From assembly GCA_949825065.1 (NCBI GenBank), contig OX463841.1, positions 17,313,064-17,377,063 on the forward strand: a stretch of DNA of 64,000 nucleotides. Reading direction: 5' to 3'. Below the pieces are notes generated by a model. That model saw only the letters and a list, made by a program, of their open reading frames with translations, was not told the DNA's origin and searched no databases. Position numbers and translations under genes: made by a program. Source of the DNA: Odontocerum albicorne (taxonomy: Eukaryota > Arthropoda > Insecta > Trichoptera > Odontoceridae). Of this stretch, positions 26,180-37,568 are shown piece by piece (the stretch's first letter is position 1; every line of letters begins with the position of its first letter).

Positions 26180-26686
26180 AATAAAACACACAATTTGCTT
26201 TGATTTCAAAAAACATTTCAATGGTCATTGAAGTATAATGTACGGCATTTAAACACAAATAACAATATCTGCCAAATGTCCCCCTCTTGCAGCTCCACAG
26301 ATGTCTACTCTTTTTTCAAAATTTTCGATGACATTTTAACATAATTACGATTCTAACTCACCAATGCCGCGAATAATTTCGTCCTTCAGCTCAGGAATTA
26401 ATCGGGGGTCATTCTTATAGACTTGGTTTTTCACGTAACTCCAGAGAAAATAGTCCAACGGTGTCAGATCACATGATATTGGTGGCCAATTAACATCACC
26501 GTTTCTGGAGATTACAATACATAAAATAATATAACAATTAGAACGCGTTGTTGTACTGTATACGATTCCATTTGTATTAATGTCACACATTACATTTCTC
26601 AAATGTCACGAGACCCAGACAAGTTCGCGACGCCATCTGTGTTTTATCTAAGAATTTAAAAAAACGCTCAATTTAAAAGACCCTTT
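26180..26686 (-). mobile_element. Tc1/mariner-superfamily fragment A, transposase C-terminus
   Basis: Minus-strand frame at about 26345-26500 reads NGDVNWPPISCDLTPLDYFL then WSYVKNQVYKNDPRLIPELK. The CDLTPLDYFLW motif carries the last catalytic Asp of a DDE transposase; the rest of the enzyme is missing. The right end ...CTCAATTTAAAAGACCCTTTA matches copies B and C. The left end is truncated. Confidence 0.75.
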
Positions 26687-26810
26687 ATTTCCAAGTACAC
26701 GATATACCTTTTATTATATTTTATTTTTTCGCCATACATTTTTTCACAAGCATACAAATGCATAGAAAAAATTGATTCACGCATCCTCTTCTGCTTTAAA
26801 TTGTTTTGAT

Positions 26811-27467
26811 AGTAATGCTGAAATCTCTATGTTTTGATTGTAATGCTTAAATCTCCATGTTTTGATTGTAATGTTGAAATCTCTATGTTTTGTTTGTAAT
26901 GCTGAAATTTCTACGTTTTGATTGTAATGCTGAAGTTTCTATGTTTTGATAGTAATGCTGAAATCTCTGTTTTGATAGTAATGTTGAAATCTCTACGTTT
27001 TGATAGTAATGCTGAAATCTCTATGTTTTGATTGTAATGTTGAAATCTCTATGTTTTGATTGTAATGTTAAAATCTCTATGTTTTGATAGTAATGCTGAA
27101 ATCTCTATTTTTTATAGTAATGCTGAAATCTCTATGTTTTGATAGTAATGTTGAAATCTCTATGTTTTGATTGTAATACTGAAATCTCCATGGTTTGATT
27201 GTAATGCTGAAATCTCTGTGTTTTGATTGTAATGCTGAAGTTTCTATGTTTTGATAGTAATGCTGAAATCTCTGTTTTGATAGTAATGTTGAAATCTCTA
27301 CGTTTCGATAGTAATGCTGAAATCTCTATGTTTTGATTGTAATGTTGAAATCTCTATGTTTTAATTGTAATGTTAAAATCTCTGTGTTTTGATTGTAATG
27401 TTGAAATCTCTGTGTTTTGATTCTAATGTTGAACTCTATGTTTTGATTGTAATGCTGAAATCTCTAT
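26811..27467 (+). repeat. 28-bp minisatellite, ~23 copies with ~304-bp higher-order repeat
   Basis: Unit GTAATGCTGAAATCTCTATG + TTTTGATT. A series of variants starting GCTGAAGTTTCTATG near 26930 recurs in the same order near 27234. Confidence 0.95.
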
Positions 27468-27589
27468 GATAGCCGAAAAACTATGTTTACTCTATTTTAT
27501 GCAAGCTGCGAAGGAGCTTAATGAAGTAATAATTAATAAGCAACCTCAGTGAGAGGATCACGCTAGTATAATTATGATTGAGTGCGTGT

Positions 27590-27790
27590 GTTCAGGTTGA
27601 TTACTTTGTTCTGCACGACCCTGAGTGCAACATTGTGGGCTGCTGCGCTTCCGCAAGCAGAGTCCTTGCGCCGGTAATTAATTTAATTAAACAATTGTCG
27701 GGTTGCAGATTGCACAATCGACAGTGCTAATCTCTGCTGCTTGTTGGCTGCAGCGATACTATGAAACGCTACAATGTATCAGGCATTGAT
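27590..27790. promoter_or_regulatory. Candidate regulatory DNA upstream of aristaless
   Basis: Non-repetitive, G+C-richer stretch between a minisatellite and A+T-rich DNA. It contains CGGTAATTAATTTAATTAAA with a TAAT-TTA-ATTA palindrome (27679-27689), the P3-type site bound by paired-class homeodomain dimers, next to CAATTGTC. About 10.6 kb upstream of the al start codon. Inference only. Confidence 0.3.
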
Positions 27791-28430
27791 TGATGTCGTG
27801 TTTTCATGAATGCAAATCATAATATGATAAATATCATTGTTGTCATACGATTTTAATTTAATCAGTAAATTGACGTTTATTAGCGCGAAGCCTTTGAGAG
27901 TTATTATATTAACAATACATATACGAGATTAGTCAAGATGGTATACAAGTAATATTTTTCCGAGATTTAGGACTATGCGAACTTCTGATATTAAAAACAA
28001 ACAGTTTAACTACAGCGCCTTTAAAATTTTTGTCATAAATTTATTTTTAGCTTGAAAAGGTACAACAATTACCTATATAATGTTATACCAGAAAGATCTA
28101 AACTGGTTGAATGTGAGAAAAATACGTAAAACTTATATAGTGTCACTAGTGTAAAATGCCATTAATGTTTCGCCACCCCTTCGCATCTCGTCGAAGATAT
28201 TCGGCGTCTTTTCGATTATTGACTTTCGCTACGGTCAAGCAGATAGTTTTATTGGTTTTCTCAGTTCACCACTTTTCTTTATTGTCATCTGTTAACTATC
28301 CTACTGTATTGTACTTTCTTACATTGTCGTTCATATACAGTACAACCCGGAATATGTATTTGTATATAACCTCTTCCAACAAATCAGACATTGAAAACCG
28401 GTCGGGAACATTTTTTAATAAGTCTGGTTT

Positions 28431-28492
28431 CAATGAGAATTAAACCCGGAATCCACAGGTAGGAGGACAGACGTCTTACCCCAAGTAGGGCA
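28431..28492 (-). mobile_element. tRNA-derived SINE head (worn)
   Basis: Minus strand: CCCTACTTGGGGTAAGACGT ... GGATTCCGGGTTTAATTCTC. Confidence 0.45.
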
Positions 28493-28689
28493 TAGAATTC
28501 GTCAAATAGATAATTGGTTGTGTGTAATATACACACAAACTATTAACGTTGTTGTATAGGAGTCAAATATAGACGTGGAAAAAAACTGAATGTAACCTAA
28601 TAAATGCGTGCTCTTAGAAAAATATCATATATGATATGACGGAAGGAAATGATTAGATACGAATGTTAACTTAATGATGATATATTAAG

Positions 28690-28960
28690 AAACATGAAAG
28701 AGAGCTCTCAATAAGGTGGTTTGGGCATGCAGAACGAATAAAAGAAAAAAGTCTAATGACGAAGCCGTGGTAGGGGAAGATCAATGAAAGTAAGATTTGA
28801 TCAAGCGATTAAAACTTTAAAAAAAAAAAGGAAATTTACTCGTAATAAGAAGTAAGAGAAATCGTAGGGAATGCATGAGAAGAGGTTTAGATATAGAAGA
28901 GGCGAAATATATATGTCGCTCTAGGAAAGTCCAGAACTCAGCTTCTATTCCCATGCCGAC
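28690..28960 (+). pseudogene. LINE ORF2 C-terminal relic
   Basis: ERELSIRWFGHAERIKEKSL, then GKINESK and a final LGKSR-like region with stops. It resembles the LRWFGHVER segment of LINE tails. An 11-bp A run and a TACTCGTA octamer (28837) interrupt it. Confidence 0.5.
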
Positions 28961-28994
28961 AAGAAACCGACGATGTGATATGTAGAGTATATGG

Positions 28995-29518
28995 AGGGTT
29001 TTTCAAATTGAAAACACAGATGGCGTCGCAAACTTGCCTGGGTCTTATGACATTTGAGAAGTGTAACGTATGACATTTATAAAAATGGACTCGTATACAA
29101 TACAACAATGCGTTCAAATTGTTGAATTATTTTATTGTAATCTTCGGAAACGGTGATGTTAATTGGCCACCAAGATCATGTGATCTGACACCGTTTTACT
29201 ATTTTCTCTGGGGTTACGTGAAAAGGCAGGTCTATAAGAATAGCCCTCAATCAATTCTTGAGCTGAAGGATGAAATTATTCGCATTATTGGTACCGTAAT
29301 TATGCCAAAATGTCATCGAAAATTTTGACAAAAGAGTGGACATCTGTGGGGCTGCAAAAGGTGGACATTTGGTGGATATTTTTTTTTGTGTTTAAATGTC
29401 ATGTACATTAGACTTCGATGACCAATAAAAAGTTTTTGGAAATCAATGCAAATTGTGTATTTCATTTAAGAATTTCAAAAACTGGAACAAAAAAAACCGC
29501 TCAATTTTAAAGACCCTT
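28995..29518 (+). mobile_element. Tc1/mariner-superfamily fragment B with both termini
   Basis: Begins AGGGTTTTTCAAATTGA and ends TCAATTTTAAAGACCCT, inverted termini, so this is a complete deletion derivative. It keeps the transposase C-terminus (29140-29300: GDVNWPPRSCDLTPFYYFLW), with the catalytic Asp of PLDYF replaced by Tyr. Confidence 0.78.
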
Positions 29519-29692
29519 TAGCTGTTTGTATAAACACTGTCTTTTTTACCACCAACACTGCATTACAGACTTACACAATTATTATTTTTTTAAATTTATT
29601 TGAGAAATAAATAATACAGTTTTTTTATATACTAAAATAACAAGATAAAATGATTAAAAAGTGTGGGAAGGGCGCAGTGATTGAGATAAGTA

Positions 29693-29933
29693 CAGTACAC
29701 GGTGGTAAGTAATACAGATCGGGCTTAAGAAAGAGACTGTCGGCCATAATCGGCTTACTTCGGCTTTGTAGAGTGTCGTTTCTGTCATTCATACACGCTT
29801 TCGTCGTGATTTGTCAGTCGTTGTCAAGCGCTCTTGTGCGACAGAGACGACGCTCTACAAAGTCGAAGCTAACCGATTATGGCCGACAATCTCTTTCTTA
29901 AGCCCGATGTGTATTAATTATCGCCGAGTACTG
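29693..29933. mobile_element. MITE, Tc1/mariner-like, with ~95-bp inverted arms (copy 1)
   Basis: Termini CAGTACACGGTGGTAAGTAA... and its complement, flanked by TA (29691-29692, 29934-29935). Long arms contain AAGAAAGAGACTGTCGGCC and CTACAAAGTCGAAGC. A second copy is at 39022-39243. Confidence 0.85.
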
Positions 29934-31582
29934 TAACAAGTATGTCTAGGCGTTGTTATTTAAAAAAGATTGTATTTCCTAAATTCATAAATACGAATTA
30001 ATGTATAAATATCTATGTACGGTTAATCACATTTGATAAATATAAAATAAATAATTCGTTATGGAACATAATCTAATACATTAATAGATTAATGTGTTAT
30101 AAAATACAGTAGCTGTTTTATAATAAAATAAACATGTGAATTGAGATAAATATAAGACGGTTTAGCAATGATTGTGAAGAAGTACGGGTACGTACACAGA
30201 AATACAATCGTTTCCATAATAAAATAATTGATTTGTGCTGGATTCACAACGCTATCGTAGTGACAATGTGCTGGATTCACAACGCTATCGTAGTGACAAT
30301 GAATGTTCGGTAATTGAGCGGGTAATTTCATAGATAAAATACGAGTTTTCCATTAGTCAATTATTCCACAGTGAGACCACGTCAAATGTTATATTATGCC
30401 GTTTAAAAATATTAGATTTGCCTTCAAAATAACGTGATACAATAAATGTCTTTGTTATAAATATATAAAATAATACGTAGTTACACATTTTTTTGATAGA
30501 TGTCGTAAGGATAAAAATTTCATGGTTTACTTTGTTCCAAATGAGTTTAATGTATGATTATGATTGGTGATAGTTTAGCGCATTTTTCGGTCAATGTTCA
30601 CCAAAATTGCGTTATTTGGCGTATTTTTAAAGACGGAACAAATACATTGCTCATTAACATCTTATGTTAGAAGTAACAAAAAATGAAAATACTGCATTCG
30701 TTCAATTAATCATACAAATCACTATCACCAGAGTGCATTCCCTAAACTGAAGTGCTTAATTTTTTTTTACTACCGCAAAGAAAAAAATGCGACAAAATCA
30801 ATGAAACGATATATTCAGTGTATTGCGACAATACAGTAAACGATTATGTGAGTGTTTTTACGCGTAGTTTAAAAATATGTATGCCATCAACTAATATAAA
30901 AGAAAAACTGATTATAATTTACATAAATATGCAAAGTTTCATTACAATATTCCTAATATCTACTTAGGTATAGTAATTTTAGTAATCTCTTCACAAAAAT
31001 CAGAACTCCTAAAAAATTGGAAAAGGTCTTAATTTTGATAGAGTTCAATAGTATTAAAAGCACACACAACACCACCAATACATATTTTATCTGGTCACTT
31101 TTTCCTTTTAAATATCAACGTGCGTAACATTTCTTACAATATGCAGGAACGAACGAAATATTTTACGAGTGTGGAATGTTTCTGCAGCAAAATAAGCAGA
31201 AGTGTTGAAAGACGGGAACCAGTATTCACAATAGCGAGTTAGTCAAGAAGCCCAGTGCCTCGTGGTGAGTGGGCACTGTAGCAAAAATAAGACACCTGTC
31301 CGGTGCCGTTACTAATTTCCCCGCACTGTAATTACCGCCGGGTAAATAGTTAATAACGCCGGCCCTCGTCCCTGCCCTCGCCACTCGTAACTCTCCGCTG
31401 AAGCAGAATGAGACCTTTTACCGGACAATTTGAAAACATTAATATTATTTAAAAATATAATCTTCATTTATACAGTTAGAAAATACTTTTGTTTTGAAAT
31501 ATAAACTTAAGTTATAGGTTTTCCTTTATAATTTCATTTTAAGGGTGAATTAATTACCTTAAATTAAATTAAAATTGGTAGT
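29934..31582. other. No gene seen
   Basis: Contains the 33-bp duplication at 30235 and a G+C-rich, non-repetitive block at 31240-31410 (CCGCCGGGTAAATAGTTAAT) that could be regulatory or an old repeat. Confidence 0.5.
30235..30302 (+). repeat. 33-bp perfect direct duplication
   Basis: GTGCTGGATTCACAACGCTA + TCGTAGTGACAAT occurs twice in a row without change. Confidence 0.92.
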
Positions 31583-31965
31583 ATGAACCGACTGGAAGCA
31601 TTTGAAGTGTGGATGCACCGGAGAATGTTTCAGATACCCTGGATGGATATGGTCAGCAACACAAGGGTTCTTCAAAGAGCCAAAGTTGATCGAGAGTTGC
31701 TGACTAATATTAAAATCCGAAAGATGTCCTATTTGGGTCATGTACTTAGAGGAGCAAAGTACAAACTACTGCACCTGATCATCCAAGGCAAAATAGAAGA
31801 CCGAAGAGGTGTTGGCAGGAGGAAAATCTCCTGGCTCCTCAATATACGTGATCGGACGGGTATAAGGAGCGTTGAGGATCTTTTTCGGGCTGCCGGGGAC
31901 AAAGATGCCAACTCCCAAGTGATATTCAACGTTAGGGGGACCTGACATGACACAGGGAAGAAGAA
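31583..31965 (+). pseudogene. LINE ORF2 C-terminal fragment (third family)
   Basis: MNRLEAFEVWMHRRMFQIPW, RAKVDRELLTNIKIRKMSYL, GVGRRKISWLLNIRDRTGIR, ending VIFNVRGT and a GAAGAAGAA tail. The same family recurs at 44930-46110, 47872-48235 and 48640-48776. Confidence 0.78.
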
Positions 31966-32188
31966 GAAATTAAAAATACTGAAACAATTATTAAAAGTAT
32001 ATAAACTCTACGATCTGTATTCCGTTCATCTCCACTCTTTTACACATGTATTATGAAACTTGCGGTTATTGTGGATTTAGCAAGTTTTTGGATGGCGTGT
32101 TTATTTTCTGCTAAAATGGTAAAAACAATGAACGATTCTTCTTCTCTTGTATGGTTCTCTCTCACAATCAGATGCTAAGGTTTCTATG

Positions 32189-32268
32189 TTGTTTATAGTA
32201 AAGGCATTAACGTTGTGGAGGTTTAAAGACATTGTAATTTATTTTTATCAAACACTGTTTATTCCACT
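32189..32268 (+). mobile_element. Penelope-like terminal fragment
   Basis: About 80 bp matching the leader of the other copies (GGCATTAACGTTGTGGAGG through AACACTGTTTATTCCAC). It stops before the hammerhead-like module. No target duplication was seen. Confidence 0.7.
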
Positions 32269-32269
32269 C

Positions 32270-33822
32270 TCATCCATTATACAGTAGTAGCTCGATGAAT
32301 CTCCACAAGTCCTCTCGAGAGTTAAAATATCGGACACTCTTCCACTATGTGACTGAGTCTGAACCATTCCACATGGGGAATTGATGAATCCTCAGTATAT
32401 AAGGCGTGTGCACTGTAACGATAGTCACGTCTAAGACAATTCAAAGTATACCACAATCTTCGGGAGAAGACCGAGGAATGATTGCCCTGTTATCGCCAAA
32501 TATCTGATGAGCTCACATTCCTCTCTGTTTACTGTGGTCCCTCAATCAAGAAAGGTATTGGGATTTGAGGTAAGTTGAAAGGGGATAGGAAAGACTCACA
32601 TGCATTGATAACATATCATTTAGACACAACCTTAATTAATGGTATTTTCGTCGTAGATTAGGAGGCAGAAAGCTTGCAAGAACAGGAACCTGCTACGGAA
32701 TATACTAAGGCCATCGTTGTTGTACGCAGAGTAGAAATTCTACAACCCCATCTAATCTCAGCGAACCAGTAAAAGATGTTAAGTGGGCTGATAGTGGACC
32801 ATAACAACGATTTCGGGTCCTTAATCCTTGATATGATGTATTTGTTTTAATGACTGATAGATCAATACTTTATTTCCAATAAAATATCTACCAGTCATTA
32901 AAATTTAAAAAAAATATTCAATGGTTTTTGTAAAATACAGAGTGATAAATTTCGAATCCTCAGTTCTTAACATATATGCGAGTAGTGATCGAATACTGTC
33001 GAATTCTTTACAAAAAAAAAATGCTTTCTGATTCAGTGGCGTTTGTGTCTATCTTTCAAGTCTATATCAAATCATAGCATTTAAAAATGTTAAGTAAATT
33101 AGATATTTATTAGTTTTCTAAGTATGCAAAATTTGTCTTGAAGGAAATTCTAGATTTAAAAAAATTAGCAAACTAAGTTATTTTTATATCTTAAGTAAGT
33201 TAGAAAACGATTGAAAATTTACAGACAGAAATGATTTATCCAGGTATCGCATGCCTAACTTTCATGATTTCAAGGTGTGTGGTATTTTTTAATATATTTA
33301 TTTATCTATTTGATTTTCAGTAGTCACGCTTCCGGAAATTATCTGTCTAGTTTGTGCTTAAAACCTTATAATTACTATACTAATATATAAAGTTTATGTT
33401 TATATTACTGAATAATTATTCACTAAGTACTATTTTTTCAAGATAATTAACAAAGGAAGAATAACATATGAACACCTTTCAGACACGTTATGTGTTGCTG
33501 TTAGTTTATTCAGTTGAGCCAATTAATGTGCCAAACATTAAACATTATTAAGCATGCTATGGTCTTATTGAATTCAAAATGAAACTGATATATCAAAAAA
33601 AAAAAATTTGTACCTAGACCTATGTACGCAAAATGGATTCAACCCACATAACTCAATTTCGATTTGATTTTAAAAAAGACAGTAAATTTTGAATTTCACG
33701 AAAAAAATACATACATGAAGCAAGGCTCATACAACTCACTGCTTTATTTAGTTAAACATTTAAAAATGTTGGATGAAATTGTTTTGTATTAAATGTTCAT
33801 ATGTGCAAACATATCAAGCAAT
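32270..33822. other. No gene seen
   Basis: The stretch 32290-32800 has protein-like composition in places but no frame was recognised; the rest is A+T-rich. Confidence 0.5.
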
Positions 33823-33837
33823 TAAAATATATGATTT

Positions 33838-34262
33838 GTTGTTTATAGTTAAGGCATTAACGTTGTGAATACAAATCCGCCTTAACAAATCCTCTTATTT
33901 ATTCTGAAATGGCTAGTCATTATCACCTTGAAAACCATACTTTTTCTATCGATGATGCCAAATTCTTACATATCAGTAGTAACGGAAATAAATTGGACAG
34001 ATTAGAGGCCTTAGAAATTTCTAAGTCAGTACACCGATCCAAACATCTGTTGAACAGTTATTTCCCAAAAATCTCTCCGCTTGGCCGACATTGTCCCATG
34101 CCTCCCTCACCCCTCAGCCTCCAACCGTTGAAGCGTGTATATCGGTACCAGTTCGAACAGCATTAAATCTTGTTTGCGCTCCCCTGAAGATGAGGTGAAA
34201 GCCTTGAAACCGGTAGGGTGGTACCGTCACAAAAAAGTGGAATAAACAGTGTGTGATAAAAA
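33838..34262 (+). mobile_element. Penelope-like element, internally deleted copy
   Basis: Same ends as the copy at 52496-53062. It is flanked by near-identical 15-bp repeats (33823-33837 and 34263-34277, one mismatch), taken as the target duplication. The 5' part of the GIY-YIG domain is deleted between two short GTG-containing sequences. The retained translation (NHTFSIDDAKFLHISSNG) matches the other copy. The hammerhead-like module is at 34181-34218. Confidence 0.8.
34181..34218 (+). ncRNA. Hammerhead-ribozyme-like motif in Penelope terminal repeat
   Basis: Same architecture as at 52973-53010: CTGAAGA, stem GAGGT-GAAA-GCCTT, GAAA, ACCGGTA, GGG. The stem differs from the 52.9-kb copy by GCCTT for GTCTT, which keeps pairing (G-C for G-U). 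Confidence 0.5.
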
Positions 34263-34527
34263 TAAAATATATAATTTATGGTTAAATTGAGTTTGGAAAA
34301 AAATGTCTTAACTAACTGCCTTAATATCAGTCAACATTTAACTCGAAATTTGAAGTCAGTTAGTCTATGATTATATTATGGTATAAAAACTATGCACATA
34401 CGCTACGCTCCTCCTAAAGGCGATTGTGTTACTATAGTAAATTTCTATACTTCTCTTATAAGAACAATTTTGGATTACAATTCGGTTATATGATTACTCC
34501 ACTATGATGTCCATGTTGATAAATTTG

Positions 34528-34800
34528 AACGCATACAGCGTAGTTTTTACGATTTATAAACTTCAAACTGCAGATCCCCGTGATTTATTTTGACTGTAAT
34601 ATGTTGTTGAAAATTTGACTGTAATATGTTGTTGTTGAAAATTTGACTGTAATATGTTGTTGTTGAAAATTATTTATTTTGACTGTAATATGTTGTTGAA
34701 AATTTGAACGCATACAGCGTAGTTTTTACGATTTGTAAACTTCAAACTTCAGATCCCAGTGATTTATTTTGACTGTAATATGTTGTTGAAAATGATGAGG
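34528..34800 (+). repeat. Compound tandem repeat
   Basis: A GAACGCATACAGCGTAGTTT ... segment at 34528 recurs at 34706; between and after are copies of TTGACTGTAATATGTTGTTG + AAAAT. Confidence 0.9.
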
Positions 34801-35347
34801 CTTACAACCTTGTCAGATAGGAGAAATATATTTTACTTCACAACATTATTTTAAAATTGTTAGCTCGTATTTCAATAGTCCGGATCTAACTTAGCTTGTC
34901 ATGTTACACGTTCCTTGTAGGCCTACTCAACAAAATGTTTAGTTCCATAGGGAAGTGGCTGTAACTAATTATTTGTACGACTCTTGCATAATAAGACTGC
35001 ACATATCGGGTAATCAATAAAGGCATTGTATGAGTTTTCATATACTCGTAGCTTTGGCTACTTACAGGAGTAAAGTAAAGAAGTTGTTCTTGTCAGGATG
35101 AATTAATTTAATCGTATGCATTTACTTTGTTATGTTGCTCGACTTGTACTTTTTTTTCTTGTTGTGTAACACTGCTTTCATGTCAATGTTAAATTCTCTA
35201 TGTTGTTGTTTTTTTAACCTTTATACAATATCAAAAAGGTCATTTGACACTGGAAATAAAATAAATAACAAAGTTATTTCTTGAATCTTTGAAAATACTA
35301 TAGTTTCACTTAGTGCTGCCATGTTTTATGTAAAACGAAAAATAAAT

Positions 35348-35542
35348 AAATAAAACACTTATTTTATATTTTTGTGTTCACCACTGCTTTATTTTTGGGT
35401 TTACTACCGGTTTCGAAGACAACCGTCTTCATCGTCAGGTGAAGATAAACTAAATTGCTAAAAATGCATTTCCTCTACCAAAATCTCTACTTCAAAAATA
35501 AACCAGTGGTGGACACAAAAATATAAAATAAGTGTTTTATTT
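35348..35542 (-). mobile_element. Short inverted-repeat element with hammerhead-like motif
   Basis: Arms of about 45 bp: left AAATAAAACACTTATTTTAT... and its complement ending at 35542, both followed inward by the CACCACTG/CAGTGGTG sequence. A hammerhead-like motif lies inside on the minus strand (35405-35438). There is no coding content. It resembles the terminal part of a Penelope-type element but shares little primary sequence with the family above. Confidence 0.7.
35405..35438 (-). ncRNA. Hammerhead-ribozyme-like motif, second family
   Basis: On the minus strand: CTGACGA, an extra T, perfect 6-bp stem GAAGAC-GGTT-GTCTTC, GAAA, then ACCGGTA. The order and the ACCGGTA tail match the Penelope copies, but the stem sequence is entirely different. 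Confidence 0.5.
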
Positions 35543-35589
35543 ACTTGTTTTTCCTTTTAGATAAATAATAAAGGTTTAATTGTAGTTTG

Positions 35590-35845
35590 TCTTCATTTGA
35601 TAAGTTTTCTATGGTTTTCTTACCAAATATGTTTTTCTAAACATATGCAGATGCGGGGAAGTACCTATTTAAACGGTTGCAGCCTCCTCCTTCCTATCCT
35701 TAAACTCAACTTATATATATTTATTTTGTAATATTTTTAATCTGTCAATATGTTAATGGGTTTGAATCTCGAGCTAGAGCCTACCTTAAGGAGAGTGCTC
35801 CCTAAACAGAACAACATAAAATGTCCTTTTATTAGTTTTGTTGGA
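35590..35845 (+). repeat. Dispersed repeat family (SINE-like body), copy 2
   Basis: ATGCAGATGCGGGGAAGTAC then CTATTTAAACGG, CTTCCTATCCTTAAACTCAA, TTTTGTAATATTTTTAATCT, ending ATAAAATGTCCTTTTATTAG. Confidence 0.7.
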
Positions 35846-35944
35846 ACCGGTCAGTGGCGGTTCGTTATTTTATAAGAAAATAATATTCATAATCTTTTAA
35901 TATTAAGGTTTGGGTAAAGTGTATTTTATGGGTAAAGTGTGTTA

Positions 35945-36525
35945 CATCTGCTGCACATCCATCCATAGCGATGGAGGATGTGCAGCAGATATAACACATA
36001 GAATTAGTGTGGGATGGATGAAGTTTAGATCAATGACGGGAGTTCTATGTGATCCGAAAATGCCAGTAAAGTTAAAAGGAAAAGTATACCAAACGATTGT
36101 CAGACCCGCACTCCTCTATAGCTCCGAATGCTGGACGATGTATAACTCTTACTCTTAGCAACTAGAAACTGCTGAAATGCGCATGCTAAGATGGTCAGCT
36201 GGTGTGTCCCTAAGAGACAAAATAAAAAGCTCACGCATTCGTGGAAGCCTAGGTGTTACAGACATCTACAGCAAGATGGAGGAGAGGCGATTGAGATGGT
36301 ATGGACACGTTGGACGCAGATCACCCGATCACATTGTGAATCAGGCAATCTCCATGGATCTTCCTCGAATAACAACCAGAAGAACACCAAATAATTCGTG
36401 GGTGGTGCAAAAAGATAACCTGATGCAGAGGCACGGCTTGGGGAAAGTAGTCCGGGACAGAAGAGCATACAACCTGAGGACGAGGAGAGCTGACCCCAAC
36501 AGTCTTCGCAGACAATGAGTTGGGA
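35945..36525 (+). pseudogene. RTE-like LINE, ORF2 C-terminus, nonsense-interrupted
   Basis: Reads SDGGCAADITHRISVGWMKF, then VLCDPKMPVKLKGKVYQTIV, then a TAG (36156-36158) where the 42.4-kb copy has an AGG Arg codon, and in the same frame LETAEMRMLRWSAGVSLRDK to PNSLRRQ. The 5' edge is an inverted duplication of its own sequence (ATCTGCTGCACATCC against GGATGTGCAGCAGAT). Confidence 0.82.
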
Positions 36526-37037
36526 TGGAGCCAGGGAGAAGGGTAATGTGTATTTTAGGTATAATTATCCGCAATACACACCCTGCCACACGTTGTTATA
36601 TTGTACAATGTATGGAACGGGGTAATCATCAGCCATAGTAACATAAGTGACGTGCGGGTCATGCATTGCGTGCGTTAATGTACCTTTTAAATACGTACTT
36701 AATTGGGGCTAATTTTGTTTGCTTGAACTAACGCCATACGATCAAAGGAATTTAATACTTTTGATTTATTTCTTTGTTACCGCTGCGCAGAGTAACAAGA
36801 CAATTAACTCGTTAATATCGCGTGAAAGGGGTCCGTCTTCTTGGCCAAGTTTTTCGACAAATTACTCTAATTTATTTGCTAATTTTGAACCTTATAATAC
36901 TCTTATGAAGGGCAAAACGTGGCAAGTATCGCGGTTCTACTCATGCTCAAGTGGATTTTTTAATTTTTTTCTCACTTGCGATCAATTTAAAATAACAGTT
37001 TATTATTTACCTTATTAAGTGAATAAATAATTTTAAC

Positions 37038-37340
37038 ATAATTGAAGAGTTAAATTCATAAACCACTCAAGAGCCAAAAAATACGTAAAGAGTTATAAGA
37101 AAAAAACTGTGCGGTATTTGAGTAAACGGCTTGTGTAGATGTGCCCAGTGACTTATTTGGTTGTAAAAAGAATCACTTTTAGTTTGAATTCACATAAATA
37201 CTATAATATGTTACACCCATATTATCAACAAGCGATAATATGGGTATAACATATTATCGCTTGTTGATACTATAGACTGTTTTTCAAAAAAAAAAAAAAA
37301 ATGGTTGTTATGTGGTTTATGAGTTTAACTCTTCAATTAT
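37038..37340. mobile_element. MITE with 27-30 bp inverted termini and central hairpins
   Basis: The termini match as inverted repeats: ATAATTGAAGAGTTAAATTC at 37038 and its complement ending at 37340, extending to AAACCAC/GTGGTTT. The middle contains two overlapping hairpins around 37208-37268. No coding sequence. Confidence 0.75.
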
Positions 37341-37374
37341 AAGAATTATTTTCGAATTCAATTATATAAGGTCC

Positions 37375-37568
37375 TTCGGATTGTTGTACCGCGTGGTTTA
37401 GCTAAGGATGCTGACTTTTCGAAAACGTTGCAGTTTTTATCTTCAGGGCTTATTTCTAGTCACCATACAAATAATTCCTAAAGAGGAAAAAAAGTCCTGA
37501 GGATGAATACTGCAACGTTTTCGAAACATTGGCATCCTTAACCTCACCACGTGGTACAACACTTCGAA
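37375..37568. mobile_element. Foldback MITE with hammerhead-like core
   Basis: Two arms of about 65 bp: left TTGTTGTACCGCGTGGTTTA... (from 37375) and its imperfect complement ending CCACGTGGTACAACACTTCG (37568). Each arm reads CTGA(A/G)GAT - stem - GAAA on its own sense; on the + strand this is CTGAGGA at 37497-37503, stem GAATAC/GTTTTC, GAAAC at 37523-37527. No coding sequence. Confidence 0.7.

Noticed and set aside
20440..27467. Regular short repeats that could suggest a CRISPR array
   Set aside because: Units are contiguous with no unique spacers, and the genome is eukaryotic.
36191..36589. Several overlapping frames around 36.3 kb
   Set aside because: Shadows of the RTE-like LINE fragment.
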